Assembly: GCA_002363865.1 (NCBI GenBank)
Contig: DEWY01000013.1
Span: 124,001-188,000 of the forward strand
DNA from: Caulobacteraceae bacterium UBA3198
GTDB taxonomy: Bacteria > Pseudomonadota > Alphaproteobacteria > Caulobacterales > Caulobacteraceae
DNA length: 64,000 nucleotides
Reading direction: 5' to 3'
A program made the translations under genes and the position numbers. Positions 45,033-56,401 of the stretch are shown here, in pieces (within the stretch, counting starts at the first letter, position 1; each line of letters opens with the position of its first letter). The notes beneath the pieces are model-generated. The model had not been told where the DNA came from and searched no databases. It saw only the letters and a list, made by a program, of their open reading frames with translations.

Positions 45033-45813
45033 GAGCCTGCAAGATGGCCTGTCGGGCCTCGTCTGGAAACCAGGGCTGCGGCTGAAATCGGCCGGGCGCG
45101 GCCTGCTTGACCTCGTCTTTCCGCCGCTGGCCCTGGATGTCGGGCCACGACCCCTGTCGCCGGGCCTGTCGGCCGAAGCGTGGACGAAGATCACCTTCAT
45201 CGACGGGCCAGTCTGTGACGGCTGCGGGGCGCCGTTCGAATACGCCCTTGGGCCCGGCGCGCGGTGCGTGGCCTGTGAGGCCCGTCCCCGGGCCTTTTCC
45301 CGGGCCAGGGCGGCCTGTCTCTACGATGAGACCTCCCGCGATCCGATCCTGCAGTTCAAGCATGCCGACCGCCAGGACCTGGCGCCGCTGTTCGCCCGCT
45401 GGATTTCCCGGGCCGCCGACCAGCTGGTGGAGGAGGCCGACGCCATAGCGCCAGTGCCCCTGCACCGCAGCCGCCTGTTCACCCGGCGGTTCAACCAGGC
45501 CGCCGAGATCGCCCGGGGGCTGGCGCGCTTGAGGGACCGGACCTATCTGCCCGACGCCCTGGTGCGCCGTCGGGCCACCGAGAGCCAGGGGGGAAAGTCG
45601 GGATCTGGCCGACAGCGCAATGTGGCCGGGGCCTTCGATGTGCCGCCAATGCGGGCCCGTCAGGTGGCCGGGCGCAACATCCTGCTGGTCGATGACGTTC
45701 TGACTACAGGCGCCACCGCCCAAGGCTGCGCGCGGGCCCTGCTCGCCGCAGGCGCGGCGCGCGTCGATCTCGCCGTGGTCGCGCGGGTGAAAGCCGCGAC
45801 CACTCCCTCATGA
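45031..45813 (+). CDS. ComF-family phosphoribosyltransferase-like protein
   Basis: This is a 260-aa ComF-type protein, required for DNA uptake in naturally transformable bacteria and of unknown role elsewhere. An N-terminal zinc ribbon (CDGCGAPFEYALGPGARCVAC) is followed by the PRTase fold. ADAIAPVPLHRSRLFTRRFNQAAEIARGLA and the PRPP loop NILLVDDVLTTGATAQGCARALLAAGA are family hallmarks. ATG 45031 is backed by GGGGGAGCAGG just upstream, inside the coding start of the divergent methyltransferase. It is followed by grxC, nitrilase and DUF1178 on the same strand. Confidence 0.9.
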   Translation: MSLQDGLSGLVWKPGLRLKSAGRGLLDLVFPPLALDVGPRPLSPGLSAEAWTKITFIDGPVCDGCGAPFEYALGPGARCVACEARPRAFSRARAACLYDETSRDPILQFKHADRQDLAPLFARWISRAADQLVEEADAIAPVPLHRSRLFTRRFNQAAEIARGLARLRDRTYLPDALVRRRATESQGGKSGSGRQRNVAGAFDVPPMRARQVAGRNILLVDDVLTTGATAQGCARALLAAGAARVDLAVVARVKAATTPS

Positions 45814-45871
45814 CCCGGCGCCTTACGGCCCAGGTCTGGACATTTTGATCTGGACGCCCCTTATCCCAGCC

Positions 45872-46129
45872 ATGCCAAACGTCACCCTCTACACAAAGCC
45901 CTTCTGCCCCTACTGCGTGCGCGCCATGACGCTGCTCGAAAAGAAGGGGGTCGAGTTCACCGAGATCGAGGCCGCCTTCGACCCCGAGAAGCGGCAGGAG
46001 ATGAACCGGCGATCGGGCCGCAACACCTTCCCGCAGATATTCATCGGCGACCGTCATATCGGCGGCTGCGACGACATGATGGAGCTGGAGCGGGCCGGCG
46101 AGCTTGACGCCCTGCTCGGCCAGGCCTGA
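45872..46129 (+). CDS. grxC: Glutaredoxin 3
   Basis: This is an 85-aa dithiol glutaredoxin that reduces disulfides and glutathione mixed disulfides with GSH. The active site CPYC lies at the N terminus (TLYTKPFCPYCVRAMTLLEKKGVEF), and TFPQIFIGDRHIGGCDDMMELERAGEL carries the conserved cis-Pro and the GG-C-DD glutathione-binding motif. ATG 45872 is used because it begins exactly where the family begins; nine more codons are open upstream from a TTG. It lies between comF and the nitrilase gene. Confidence 0.95.
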   Translation: MPNVTLYTKPFCPYCVRAMTLLEKKGVEFTEIEAAFDPEKRQEMNRRSGRNTFPQIFIGDRHIGGCDDMMELERAGELDALLGQA

Positions 46130-46146
46130 GCCTGCGGGCTGATCCC

Positions 46147-46980
46147 ATGAGCCTGCGCGTCGCCCTCATCCAGACCCGGACCCCGGCCAGCCAGGCCGCG
46201 GCGCTCGACCATGTGTCGCCGCTGATCAGCCGCGCCGCCCAGGGCGGGGCCCGGCTGATCCTGACGCCGGAGGGGACCAACCTGCTGCAGAAGGACCGCG
46301 AGCGCCTGACGCCGCAGCTGACCTCGCTGGAGGACGACCCGGTCGTCCTGGGCCTGCGGGCGGCGGCCAGGCGGCTGCAGGTCAGCATCCTGGTGGGCTC
46401 AGCCCTGGTCCGGCGCGAGGACGGCCAGGCGGCCAACCGCAGCGCCCTGATCACCCCGGACGGCGAGATCGCGGCCACCTACGACAAGCTGCACATGTTC
46501 GACGTGGACCTGCCCAATGGCGAGACCGCGCGGGAATCTTCGACCTACACGCCGGGCGACAAGGCTGTGGTTGTCCGGGCCGAGGGTGCGGTGCTGGGCC
46601 TGACCATCTGCTACGACATTCGCTTCCCGGCCCTCCACCGAGCGCTCGCCCTGGCCGGGGCGCAGATCCTGACTGTGCCGGCCGCCTTCACCCGGTCCAC
46701 AGGCGAGGCCCACTGGGAGGTGCTGCTGCGCGCCCGGGCCATCGAGACCGGCAGCTTCGTCCTGGCGCCGGCTCAGGGCGGCTTCCATGAGGACGGCCGC
46801 GGCACCTATGGCCGCAGCCTGGCCATCGCGCCCTGGGGCGAGGTGCTGAGCAAGCTCGATCATGACGAGCCGGGGGTGCTGCTGGCCGATCTCGATCTCG
46901 ACCAGGTGGCCAAGGCGCGGACCGCCATTCCCGCCCTGGCCAACGCCCGGGCCTTCAGCGGTCCGGCGCCCCTGTCATGA
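46147..46980 (+). CDS. Carbon-nitrogen hydrolase (Nit1/deaminated glutathione amidase-like)
   Basis: This is a nitrilase-superfamily amidase of 277 aa. The Glu-Lys-Cys triad is visible: Glu in LILTPEGTNLL, Lys in ATYDKLHMFDVDLPNGE, Cys in GLTICYDIRFPALHRALALAGAQ. The Nit-type block FDVDLPNGE and the neighbourhood with glutaredoxin support the metabolite-repair enzyme that removes deaminated glutathione. It overlaps DUF1178 by ATGA. Confidence 0.9.
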   Translation: MSLRVALIQTRTPASQAAALDHVSPLISRAAQGGARLILTPEGTNLLQKDRERLTPQLTSLEDDPVVLGLRAAARRLQVSILVGSALVRREDGQAANRSALITPDGEIAATYDKLHMFDVDLPNGETARESSTYTPGDKAVVVRAEGAVLGLTICYDIRFPALHRALALAGAQILTVPAAFTRSTGEAHWEVLLRARAIETGSFVLAPAQGGFHEDGRGTYGRSLAIAPWGEVLSKLDHDEPGVLLADLDLDQVAKARTAIPALANARAFSGPAPLS

Positions 46981-47405
46981 TCCGCTACGCCCTGGTGTGC
47001 GACCAGGACCACGAGTTCGAGGGCTGGTTCGGCGCCTCGGGCGACTTCGACGACCAGAAGGCGCGCGGCCTGCTGTCGTGCCCCGTCTGCGAAAGCGCCG
47101 AGGTGCGCAAACAGATCATGGCGCCCGCCGTCGCCGGCACGAAACGCAACACCCCTGATCTCCCGCCCAAGGCCCGGGCGGTGATGATGGAGGCGCTCAG
47201 CAAGGTGCGCCGCCATGTGGAGGAGAATTTCGACAATGTCGGCGACGCCTTCGCCGCTGAGGCCCGGGCCATCCATGAGGGTCGATCAGAGGACCGGGGC
47301 ATCTATGGCCAGGCGACGCCGGCCGAGGTGAAGGCCCTGGTGGCGGACGGCGTGCCCGTCGCCCCCCTGCCGCCCGACCCGCCCAAGAAGACCGAGGTCA
47401 ACTGA
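46977..47405 (+). CDS. DUF1178 family protein
   Basis: This is a 142-aa cytoplasmic protein of a conserved proteobacterial family of unknown function. MIRYALVCDQDHEFEGWFGASGDFDDQKARGLLSCPVCESAEVRKQIMAP is diagnostic, with a short Cys pair (CPVC) and one more Cys at residue 8, which may bind metal. It regularly follows a nitrilase gene and grxC in Alphaproteobacteria, which suggests a thiol or metabolite-repair context. It overlaps the nitrilase gene by four bases. The 76 bases to the next gene contain no evident terminator. Confidence 0.9.
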   Translation: MIRYALVCDQDHEFEGWFGASGDFDDQKARGLLSCPVCESAEVRKQIMAPAVAGTKRNTPDLPPKARAVMMEALSKVRRHVEENFDNVGDAFAAEARAIHEGRSEDRGIYGQATPAEVKALVADGVPVAPLPPDPPKKTEVN

Positions 47406-47481
47406 ATCGCGACAGTTGATCCCGCCGCACTTCGCGGCCACTCTTCGCGTGCGCTCAGCGCGGGGGATTACCTTGACGTGT

Positions 47482-49383
47482 ATGCGGTTCATGCTTGGCC
47501 TTGTCCTGGCCACGACGACAGCCGTCCTGGCTCAAGCGGCGGCTCTTGACGTCTATGGCGGTCTTCCAAGCATTGAAGCCGCCTCCATCTCTCCCGACGG
47601 AAGACGGTTAGCCGTCGTCGCCACGGATGGCGAGGAGCGGGCGATCACGCTTCGTAGCCTCACCGACGGCTCGACGCATGCCATGATCGTGGGTGACGCA
47701 AAGGTCCGGGCGTTGGATTGGGCTGGACCGAAAGACCTGCTGATCACCACATCCACGACCAGCGGGATCCAGGGGGCCTTTGCCCCTCGTAGCGAGTACT
47801 TTTTGCTGTTCGCCTATGATGTTGAAAGCGGTGAACTGAGAAATGTCCTCGACGAGGTTCAACGCGGCCTGACCATCATCGTCGACGAACCTGCCGTTCG
47901 CGAACTGGACGGTCGCCCATTCGTGTTCGTTTCCGGGGTCCGGTTCTCCTCGACCGGGCATGGGCGGCTCGCGCTCTTCAGCTTCGACCCCGAGCGGTCG
48001 CGTCTTGCGGTGGTCAAGGACGGCTTCAGGGACACGCGCGACTGGCTGGTGGGGCCGCAGGGCGAGGCCTATGCGCAGACGGAGTATGACGTCGGCGCCG
48101 GGCGCTGGCGGCTGAGCGTCGCCCGCGGCTCGAAGTGGGACGAGGTCCTCGCGGAGGAGACGCTGCTCGACCCGCCGCGGATGCTCGGCTTTGGCAGAAC
48201 CACAGAGTCGGTGCTGCTGGCAGGCTATGGGCAAGATCAGACCGCATTCCGCGAGTTCTATCCGGACGAGCGGCGCTGGGGTGAGGTGATCTCCGGGGGC
48301 GATTCACGGCCGATCTGGGACCCCAGCCGTCATACGCTGATCGGCCTCAGCAATCGGGAGGGAGATGAGGTCGCCTATGAGTTCTTCGAGCCTGCTGACC
48401 AGCGGGCATGGGATGCGATCGTTCGCGCCTTTCCCGGCGAACGGGTGACGCTCAGCGGCTGGTCGGACGATCGCAACAAGATTGTCGTGCTGGTGGATTC
48501 GCCCACCGAAGGCCCGGGCTACGCCCTTGTGGATCTGGAGACCAAGAAGGCGACCTGGATCGGGCAGCTCTACCGCGGACTGAAGCCGGAAGACATTTCA
48601 CCTGTGCGCAGCGTCGCGTTCAAGGCCGCCGATGGTCTTGGTCTGACCGGTTATCTCACCCTGCCGCGAGGGCGGGAGGCCAGGGGTCTTCCCCTGGTGG
48701 TGCTGCCGCATGGCGGCCCAGCAGCGCGCGACAGCCCTGGGTTCGACTGGTGGTCGCAGGCGCTGGCTTCGCGCGGATACGCCGTCTTGCAGGTGAATTT
48801 TCGAGGCTCGTCGGGTTTCGGCCAGCCCTTCATGGCGGCCGGGTACGGGGAGTGGGGCGGCAAAATGCAGACCGATCTCTCGGACGGCGTGGCGTACCTG
48901 GCTGACCAGGGCGTCATCGATCCCGCGCGGGTCTGCATCGTTGGGGGCAGCTATGGTGGATATGCCGCGCTTGCGGGGGTGACCCTGCAATCGGATGTCT
49001 ATCGCTGCGCGGCTTCGGTCGGCGGCGTATCCGATCTGAGACGACTGGCCGGTTGGCTCAAGTCGCAGAAAGGTGCGCTCGTTCAGCGGCAGTGGTTTCG
49101 CTACATGGGCTCCGACGACGCGGAGGACCCAAAGCTGCGCGACCGCTCGCCAGCTCTTCTCGCCGATCGTGTCACCGCGCCGGTGCTGCTGGTCCATGGC
49201 GAGGACGACACAATTGTCCCCTTCGAACAGAGCCGCGAGATGTCCGAGGCCCTACGCAAGGCGGGCAAGCCCGTCGAGCTGGTGACCCTGCCGGGAGAGG
49301 ACCATTTCCTCTCCCGGGGAGAGACCCGCCGTCGGATGCTCCAGGCGGTCGTGCGCTTTCTCGAAACGCACAATCCGCCCTAG
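47482..49383 (+). CDS. S9 family (prolyl oligopeptidase-type) secreted serine peptidase
   Basis: This peptidase of 633 aa should act in the periplasm on short peptides. A signal peptide (FMLGLVLATTTAVLAQAAA) is followed by a beta-propeller-like region (DVYGGLPSIEAASISPDGRRLAVVATDGEERAITLRSL and repeated WD-type strands). The C-terminal alpha/beta-hydrolase domain has Ser in VGGSYGGYAALAG, Asp in LLVHGEDDTIVPFEQSREM and His in LPGEDHFLSRGETR. ATG 47482 is taken because the signal peptide begins there. Codon choice is visibly less GC-biased than in its neighbours (for example several ttg, gtt and gat codons), so it may be a more recent arrival. Confidence 0.88.
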   Translation: MRFMLGLVLATTTAVLAQAAALDVYGGLPSIEAASISPDGRRLAVVATDGEERAITLRSLTDGSTHAMIVGDAKVRALDWAGPKDLLITTSTTSGIQGAFAPRSEYFLLFAYDVESGELRNVLDEVQRGLTIIVDEPAVRELDGRPFVFVSGVRFSSTGHGRLALFSFDPERSRLAVVKDGFRDTRDWLVGPQGEAYAQTEYDVGAGRWRLSVARGSKWDEVLAEETLLDPPRMLGFGRTTESVLLAGYGQDQTAFREFYPDERRWGEVISGGDSRPIWDPSRHTLIGLSNREGDEVAYEFFEPADQRAWDAIVRAFPGERVTLSGWSDDRNKIVVLVDSPTEGPGYALVDLETKKATWIGQLYRGLKPEDISPVRSVAFKAADGLGLTGYLTLPRGREARGLPLVVLPHGGPAARDSPGFDWWSQALASRGYAVLQVNFRGSSGFGQPFMAAGYGEWGGKMQTDLSDGVAYLADQGVIDPARVCIVGGSYGGYAALAGVTLQSDVYRCAASVGGVSDLRRLAGWLKSQKGALVQRQWFRYMGSDDAEDPKLRDRSPALLADRVTAPVLLVHGEDDTIVPFEQSREMSEALRKAGKPVELVTLPGEDHFLSRGETRRRMLQAVVRFLETHNPP

Positions 49384-49395
49384 GGCTTCGCGCGG

Positions 49396-50679
49396 TTAGA
49401 AGGTCTTGCGGAGGCCAAGCGAGATGATGCCGGCGTTGCCGTTCACCGTGCCGCGCAGGCGGGTGGTGGTCGCCGCCGGGGTGCCTTCGTAAAAGGTGGT
49501 GTCGTGGTTCACTTCGCTCTCATCGAAGGCGATGTAGGAGAAGGCCGCGTCCATCTTCAGGCTCTCGGTGATGTCGGCCGTGGCGCCGACGCCATAGAGC
49601 CAGCGATCGCCGTCCGGCACCCGGGCGGTGCGCAACTCGTCCGGGGTCGGCGTCGGATCGTATTGGACGCCTGCGCGCAGGGTCAGGCGCGGATTGACTG
49701 CATAGTCCATGCCCACGCCGCCGGTGGTCACGTCCTTGTAGCGTTGGGGCAGGGTCTCATTGACGGCGGTGGAGGTGACGCTGATTTCGTCGAACTCGCT
49801 CCAGCCGATGCGGTTGACCTGGGCGTTCAGCGCCAGGCGTTCGGTGGCCTGCCAGCGGGCGCCCAAGGTGGCGATCCACGGGGTGGAGAAGTTGGCCGAG
49901 CCTTCGGTGTCGACATTGAAGGGCGCCAGCGGGCCGCCGAGGCCCACCACCCGCACGTCGCCCTCCAGATCATGCTCGATGGCGCTGCGATAGCTGGCGC
50001 CGAAGGTCAGGGTGTCGAAATGCGCCTGGGCGCCCACCGTCCAGCCATAGTCCCAGCCATTGCCCTTCAGCTGCGAAACGCCATCCGGCGCACCGGGCGC
50101 CAGGTTGGGATAGGCGGTGGAGAGGGTGGCTTCGGTGTACTGGGCGCTGACGCCGGCCCCCAGGTCGAGCCAGTCGGTGGCCCGCATGGCGGCGGTCAAC
50201 TGCATGTCGGCCGTCGTCAGGCCCGATTCCAGCCCGTCATAGCGGGCCCAGGCGTTGTCCCGGTACTCGGTGGTGAAGTTGTAGGGCGCGGCCACAGAGA
50301 AGCCCACGGCGAAGCGGTCCCCCACCGGGGTGGCGATGGCGAAGTTGGGGGCCAGGCCATCCTGAATGGGGTTGAAGGCCCGCGGCTCGCCGCTGACCGG
50401 AACCGTGACGCCGCCGGGATAGGTGATGGTCGAGCTGGTGTTCTCCACCTCGGCGTCGACGAAGATGGCGTGAGCGCCGACATAGGCTTCCCGCGGGGAG
50501 CGGGCGATGGCGGCGGGGTTCCACCACAGGGAGGAGACGCCGGTGTCGGCGACTTCGCCGGTATAGGCGCGCCCGGCGCCGCGAACCGATTGTTCCTGCA
50601 GATAGAAGCCGCCAGCTAGGGCGGGGACGGCGGTCAGGCTCGTTGCGCCCGCGAGCGCCAGGACCAGGGCCTTTTTCAT
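49396..50679 (-). CDS. FadL/OmpP1-family outer-membrane transporter
   Basis: This is a long-chain fatty acid or hydrophobic-compound porin of 427 aa. A signal peptide (KKALVLALAGATSLTAVPALA) is followed by the plug motif GGFYLQEQSVRGAGRAYTGEVADTGVSSLWWNPAAIARSPREAYVGAH, characteristic of FadL. Repeated beta-strands end with the terminal aromatic in LGLRKTF. The substrate is unknown; in this genus aromatic or alkane compounds are possible. ATG 50677-50679 follows GGAG in the 5' leader. The 228-base gap to clpB holds both promoters. Confidence 0.9.
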   Translation of the reverse strand: MKKALVLALAGATSLTAVPALAGGFYLQEQSVRGAGRAYTGEVADTGVSSLWWNPAAIARSPREAYVGAHAIFVDAEVENTSSTITYPGGVTVPVSGEPRAFNPIQDGLAPNFAIATPVGDRFAVGFSVAAPYNFTTEYRDNAWARYDGLESGLTTADMQLTAAMRATDWLDLGAGVSAQYTEATLSTAYPNLAPGAPDGVSQLKGNGWDYGWTVGAQAHFDTLTFGASYRSAIEHDLEGDVRVVGLGGPLAPFNVDTEGSANFSTPWIATLGARWQATERLALNAQVNRIGWSEFDEISVTSTAVNETLPQRYKDVTTGGVGMDYAVNPRLTLRAGVQYDPTPTPDELRTARVPDGDRWLYGVGATADITESLKMDAAFSYIAFDESEVNHDTTFYEGTPAATTTRLRGTVNGNAGIISLGLRKTF

Positions 50680-50813
50680 GATGTGACTCCACGCAAACAA
50701 GGGTCTCCCCGGGCGCGACGCGACCGGACTTGGCTGGGGGAAGGGCTGAACGCCGGTTTTGTTGCGTGTCCGACTGGGGAGAGGGGGCTGCAGAAAGCCG
50801 GTTCGCCCCGCTT

Positions 50814-50833
50814 GTGTGGCTCATCGGCCACAC
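50814..50833 (+). promoter_or_regulatory. Inverted repeat and heat-shock-like promoter region of clpB
   Basis: GTGTGGC (50814-50820) and GCCACAC (50827-50833) form a perfect 7-bp inverted repeat. About 25 bases further on, CTTGCG (50856-50861) and CCCCGT (50878-50883), spaced by 16 bases, resemble a sigma-32 promoter (CTTGAA/CCCCAT). The match is imperfect, and it would leave only a short leader before ATG 50908. Confidence 0.3.
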
Positions 50834-50907
50834 CTATCTCTGGAGCCGACGAGGGCTTGCGCTTGCTCAAAGGCAGGCCCCGTCAATCCGCCTAACGAGG
50901 GGATGCC

Positions 50908-53490
<2,583 letters not shown>

Positions 53491-53513
53491 CCGCCTGATC
53501 TCAGGGAACTGCG

Positions 53514-53546
53514 CGACGCCCTTTCCGCCTGGCGGGGAGGGCGTCG
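53514..53546. terminator. Bidirectional hairpin between clpB and a convergent membrane-protein gene
   Basis: A GC-rich stem of about 15-16 pairs (53514-53529 with 53531-53546, two G-U pairs) separates the convergent genes. GTTCGTTC follows on the plus strand. Long GC stems without many U residues are common for terminators in this GC class. Confidence 0.6.
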
Positions 53547-53551
53547 TTCGT

Positions 53552-53932
53552 TCAGTCCTCGGTGCGACGCAGGCGCTGGGCGGCGTAGACATCGGCCAGG
53601 GTCAGGCCAAGCAGAACGCCGTAGAAGAGCGCCAGGCCCTGCCACTGCCGACGTCCAGAGGGTCTGGCCTTGAGCAGAACCGCCACCTGACCGGCGCTGT
53701 TCAGGCCGTGGGCGACCAGCCAGCGCTTGTCGCCGCCATCCAGCAGCAGGCCGGCGCCCGCCGCCATTTCCCGAAGGCCGAGGGTGCGGACCATGTCGGC
53801 CTCGCCCAGACCGGTGCGATCGGCGATGGCCGCGGGCCGCGACGTCTTGATCAGACCGATGGCGAGGCTCGCCAGGCCCAGCGCATAGATGGTGGGACGG
53901 GCGGCGGCGGGGGTTTTGGGAAGCGAGGCCAT
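53552..53932 (-). CDS. Small membrane protein of unknown function
   Basis: This is a 126-aa protein with two or three hydrophobic segments (IYALGLASLAIGLIK, LREMAAGAGLLLDG and LALFYGVLLGLTLADVYAA). ADRTGLGEADMVRTLGLREMAAGAGLLL is a pattern I associate with cyclase/dehydrase-linked and DUF4267-like membrane proteins, but I do not assign a function. It is separate from neighbours: a terminator lies 3' and a 79-base gap lies upstream. Its ATG (53930-53932) has no strong Shine-Dalgarno sequence. Confidence 0.7.
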   Translation of the reverse strand: MASLPKTPAAARPTIYALGLASLAIGLIKTSRPAAIADRTGLGEADMVRTLGLREMAAGAGLLLDGGDKRWLVAHGLNSAGQVAVLLKARPSGRRQWQGLALFYGVLLGLTLADVYAAQRLRRTED

Positions 53933-54011
53933 GGACCTGAAAGGACAACGCCCGCCGCCGGGTTCCGGCGACGGGCGAAATCTGATCTCACGCTTACGTC
54001 AGACTTGGGGC

Positions 54012-54545
54012 CTAGAGGTCGATCGGGCTGATCCGACCGCCCCGGGTCACGACCCGACGCATGATGGCCACGCTCTCGCCGGCGCCGGCAGAGGGACGGG
54101 CCACCGTGATCACGAACCATGCGCCGTCTGGCAGGTTCGAGAAGCTGAACCGGTCGGCGGCGTCGCAGGTGGTCCGCCGCACGAAGGAGGAATAGTCGTC
54201 ATTGGGCGCGGAGGGCGTGCGGGCGCGCACCTCGTCGGCCGGCAGGGCCGCGGCCTCAGGGGAGGAATAGAGGATGGTCATCCGCCGGCGGGTCCAGGGC
54301 GTCTCCGGGGTCAGCACCACGCCTGCGCCGGAGCAGGTGTAGCGGACCGCGCCCTGGCGATAGGTCAGGCGTCCATCGATGGTGTTGCGGCCAGGCACCG
54401 CCGACCAGGAGAAGTCCTCCGGACGGAAGACGGTGGGCGAAGGCGCCGACACGCCAGGAGGCGGCGGGGGCGGGCCCATGGTCGGGGCGCAGGCAGTGGC
54501 CAGGGCGAGCGTGGCGGAAATCGCCATAATGCGGAGCTTGGACAT
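54012..54545 (-). CDS. Predicted lipoprotein, unknown function
   Basis: This is a 177-aa lipoprotein. The signal MSKLRIMAISATLALATACAP has the lipobox LATAC, so the mature protein starts at the Cys near residue 19, followed by a Pro-rich spacer. The remainder is beta-rich (AVPGRNTIDGRLTYRQGAVRYTCSGAGVVLTPETPWTRRRM and FSFSNLPDGAWFVITVARP). The latter resembles carboxypeptidase-regulatory or transthyretin-like strands. Start ATG 54543-54545; the frame is open 17 codons earlier, but that would bury the signal peptide. No homologue is recognised. Confidence 0.75.
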   Translation of the reverse strand: MSKLRIMAISATLALATACAPTMGPPPPPPGVSAPSPTVFRPEDFSWSAVPGRNTIDGRLTYRQGAVRYTCSGAGVVLTPETPWTRRRMTILYSSPEAAALPADEVRARTPSAPNDDYSSFVRRTTCDAADRFSFSNLPDGAWFVITVARPSAGAGESVAIMRRVVTRGGRISPIDL

Positions 54546-54613
54546 GGGGCGACCATAATTAAGGACTGTGACAGAAGCCAACACTAGATGCGTCACGCCG
54601 ACGCAGCCTGGGC

Positions 54614-55039
54614 CTAGTCCTCGCCGCCCGGGCGTCCGCGGCCGGCCTTGACGACGGCCCTGCGGGTCTTGCTTTCCAGGCGGCGCTTCTTCGAGGCGAG
54701 GGTGGGCCGGGTCTTCTTCCGGGGCGGCGGCGGGGGCTCTGCGGCCTTGCGGATCAATTCCACCAGCCGGTCCTGCGCGTCGGCGCGATTGCGCTCCTGG
54801 GTGCGGAACCGCTCGGCCAGCAGGATCAGAACCCCCTCCTGGGTCAGGCGGCGGCCGGCCAGCCGGGCGAGGCGCGCGCGCACCGGTTCGGGCAGGGTGG
54901 GGGAGTTCCAGACGTCGAAACGCAGCTCCACGGCGGTGGAGACCTTGTTGACGTTCTGACCGCCGGGGCCCGAGGCGCGGACGAAGCGCAGGGTGATTTC
55001 GTCCTCGTCTATGGCCAGGGTCTCATTGATCTTCAGCAT
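54614..55039 (-). CDS. arfB: Ribosome rescue factor ArfB (peptidyl-tRNA hydrolase)
   Basis: ArfB (141 aa) frees ribosomes stalled on mRNAs without a stop codon. The GGQ motif lies in FVRASGPGGQNVNKVSTAVELRFDV and the basic C-terminal tail (PRKKTRPTLASKKRRLESKTRRAVVKAGRGR) would enter the empty mRNA channel. There is no codon-recognition domain, so it is not a true release factor. ATG 55037-55039 lies inside the end of the CorC-like gene, a 17-base overlap that suggests coupled translation. tmRNA or other rescue systems cannot be judged from this window. Confidence 0.93.
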   Translation of the reverse strand: MLKINETLAIDEDEITLRFVRASGPGGQNVNKVSTAVELRFDVWNSPTLPEPVRARLARLAGRRLTQEGVLILLAERFRTQERNRADAQDRLVELIRKAAEPPPPPRKKTRPTLASKKRRLESKTRRAVVKAGRGRPGGED

Positions 55040-56330
55040 CGCCCTCAAGCCGGGTGAAGAGCAGCTTGTCGATCCGTCGCTCGTCCATGTCGACGACTTC
55101 GACCCGGTAGCGGCGGATGACGGCCGTGTCGCCTTCGGCGGGTATCCGGCCCAGCCGGTGCAGGACAAGACCCGCGGCGGTGTGGAAGCCCTCGGTCTCC
55201 TCGAAGGTCTCCCCCAGGCGGTCCCCCAGGTCCATCAGGTCGGCCCGTCCATCCACCAGGAAGGAGCCGTCGGCTCGTTCCACGATCAACGGGGTCGGGG
55301 CGCCGTCGTGCTCTTCGGGGAAGTCCCCGGCGATCATCTCCAGCAGGTCGATGGGGGTGACCACCCCTTCCAGATTGCCGAACTCATCCACCACGAAGGC
55401 CATGTGGGTGGTGGTCTTCTTGAAGTGCTCCAAGGCTCGCAGGATGGAGGTGGTGTCGGGAATGAACAGGGGCGTGTGGACCAGGGGCTCCAGGTCGAAG
55501 GCGGCGTCGTCCATCAAGAGGTCAGCCACGTCCTTCTTGTGCAGGACGCCCAAGGGATCATCCACGTCCTGGCCGCGGCTGACCACGATCCGTGAATAGG
55601 GGCAGTTGCGGATCTCTTCGCGGATCTTGGCCGGCGTGTCGGACAGCGAGATCCAGTAGACGTCCCGCCGTGGAGTCATGGCCACCCGCACGGGGCGGTC
55701 GCCCAGGCGCATGACCTCGGTCATGATCTGCTGCTCGGCTGGTTCGATCAGGCCCGCCCGGGCGCCCTCGGCCAGGGCCATCTCCACATCTTCCTGGCTC
55801 ATCGGCGAGCCGTGGGCGTCGCGGACGCCCATCAGGCGCAGGACCCCGGCGGTGGAGGCGGTCAGCAGGGTGATGAACGGGCCCATGGCCAGGGCCAGCC
55901 AGGTGAGGGGCCGGGCGGCCATGGCGGCCATGGCTTCTGGAAAGATCAGGGCCAGGCGCTTGGGCACCAGTTCGCCGACGATCAGCGAAAGATAGGTCAG
56001 GCAGACGACGACCACGCCTGTGGAGATGGCCTCGGAATAGGGCGCCAGCGGGCCAGCGCCTTCCAGCAGCAGGTCGAGTTCCCCGGCGATCGTGGCCTGT
56101 CCGAAGGCGCCGGCCAGGATGCCGATCAGGGTGATCCCCACCTGCACCGAGGACAGAAAGCGGGTCGGGTGCTCGGCCAGGCGTAGGGCGGCCGCGGCGC
56201 CCTTGTCCCCCCGATCGGCCCGGACCTGCAGCTTTCCCTTTCGTGCGGAAACCACAGCAAGTTCAGACATGGCGAACAGGCCGTTGAGCACCAGCAGGAG
56301 CAGGACGGCGACGATGGCGATGAGCAGCAT
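55023..56330 (-). CDS. CorC/HlyC-family membrane protein (second copy)
   Basis: This is a 435-aa paralogue of the gene at 10777, with the same architecture. There are four membrane segments of the DUF21 domain in the first 150 residues (LLIAIVAVLLLLVLNGLFAMSELAVVSARKGKLQVRADRGDKGAAAALRL). Two CBS domains follow (around VAMTPRRDVYWISLSDTPAKIREEI and FIPDTTSILRALEHFKKTTTHMAFVVDEFGNLEGVVT), then the CorC_HlyC domain. The N-terminal SARKGKLQ stretch suits the 'hemolysin' branch. Its 3' end overlaps arfB. Confidence 0.9.
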   Translation of the reverse strand: MLLIAIVAVLLLLVLNGLFAMSELAVVSARKGKLQVRADRGDKGAAAALRLAEHPTRFLSSVQVGITLIGILAGAFGQATIAGELDLLLEGAGPLAPYSEAISTGVVVVCLTYLSLIVGELVPKRLALIFPEAMAAMAARPLTWLALAMGPFITLLTASTAGVLRLMGVRDAHGSPMSQEDVEMALAEGARAGLIEPAEQQIMTEVMRLGDRPVRVAMTPRRDVYWISLSDTPAKIREEIRNCPYSRIVVSRGQDVDDPLGVLHKKDVADLLMDDAAFDLEPLVHTPLFIPDTTSILRALEHFKKTTTHMAFVVDEFGNLEGVVTPIDLLEMIAGDFPEEHDGAPTPLIVERADGSFLVDGRADLMDLGDRLGETFEETEGFHTAAGLVLHRLGRIPAEGDTAVIRRYRVEVVDMDERRIDKLLFTRLEGDAEDQ

Positions 56331-56401
56331 GGACCTGAGAGAGGGTGACCGCGACGGGGTTCGATGTCGCCGCGTCAGCTTAGGGCCTTAACGGCCCCAG
56401 G

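Noticed and set aside
56383..56397. GGGCC-TTAAC-GGCCC hairpin as the zur terminator
   Set aside because: It lies after the zur stop on the minus strand, but the stem is only 5 bp and no T-run follows, so I could not support it as a terminator.
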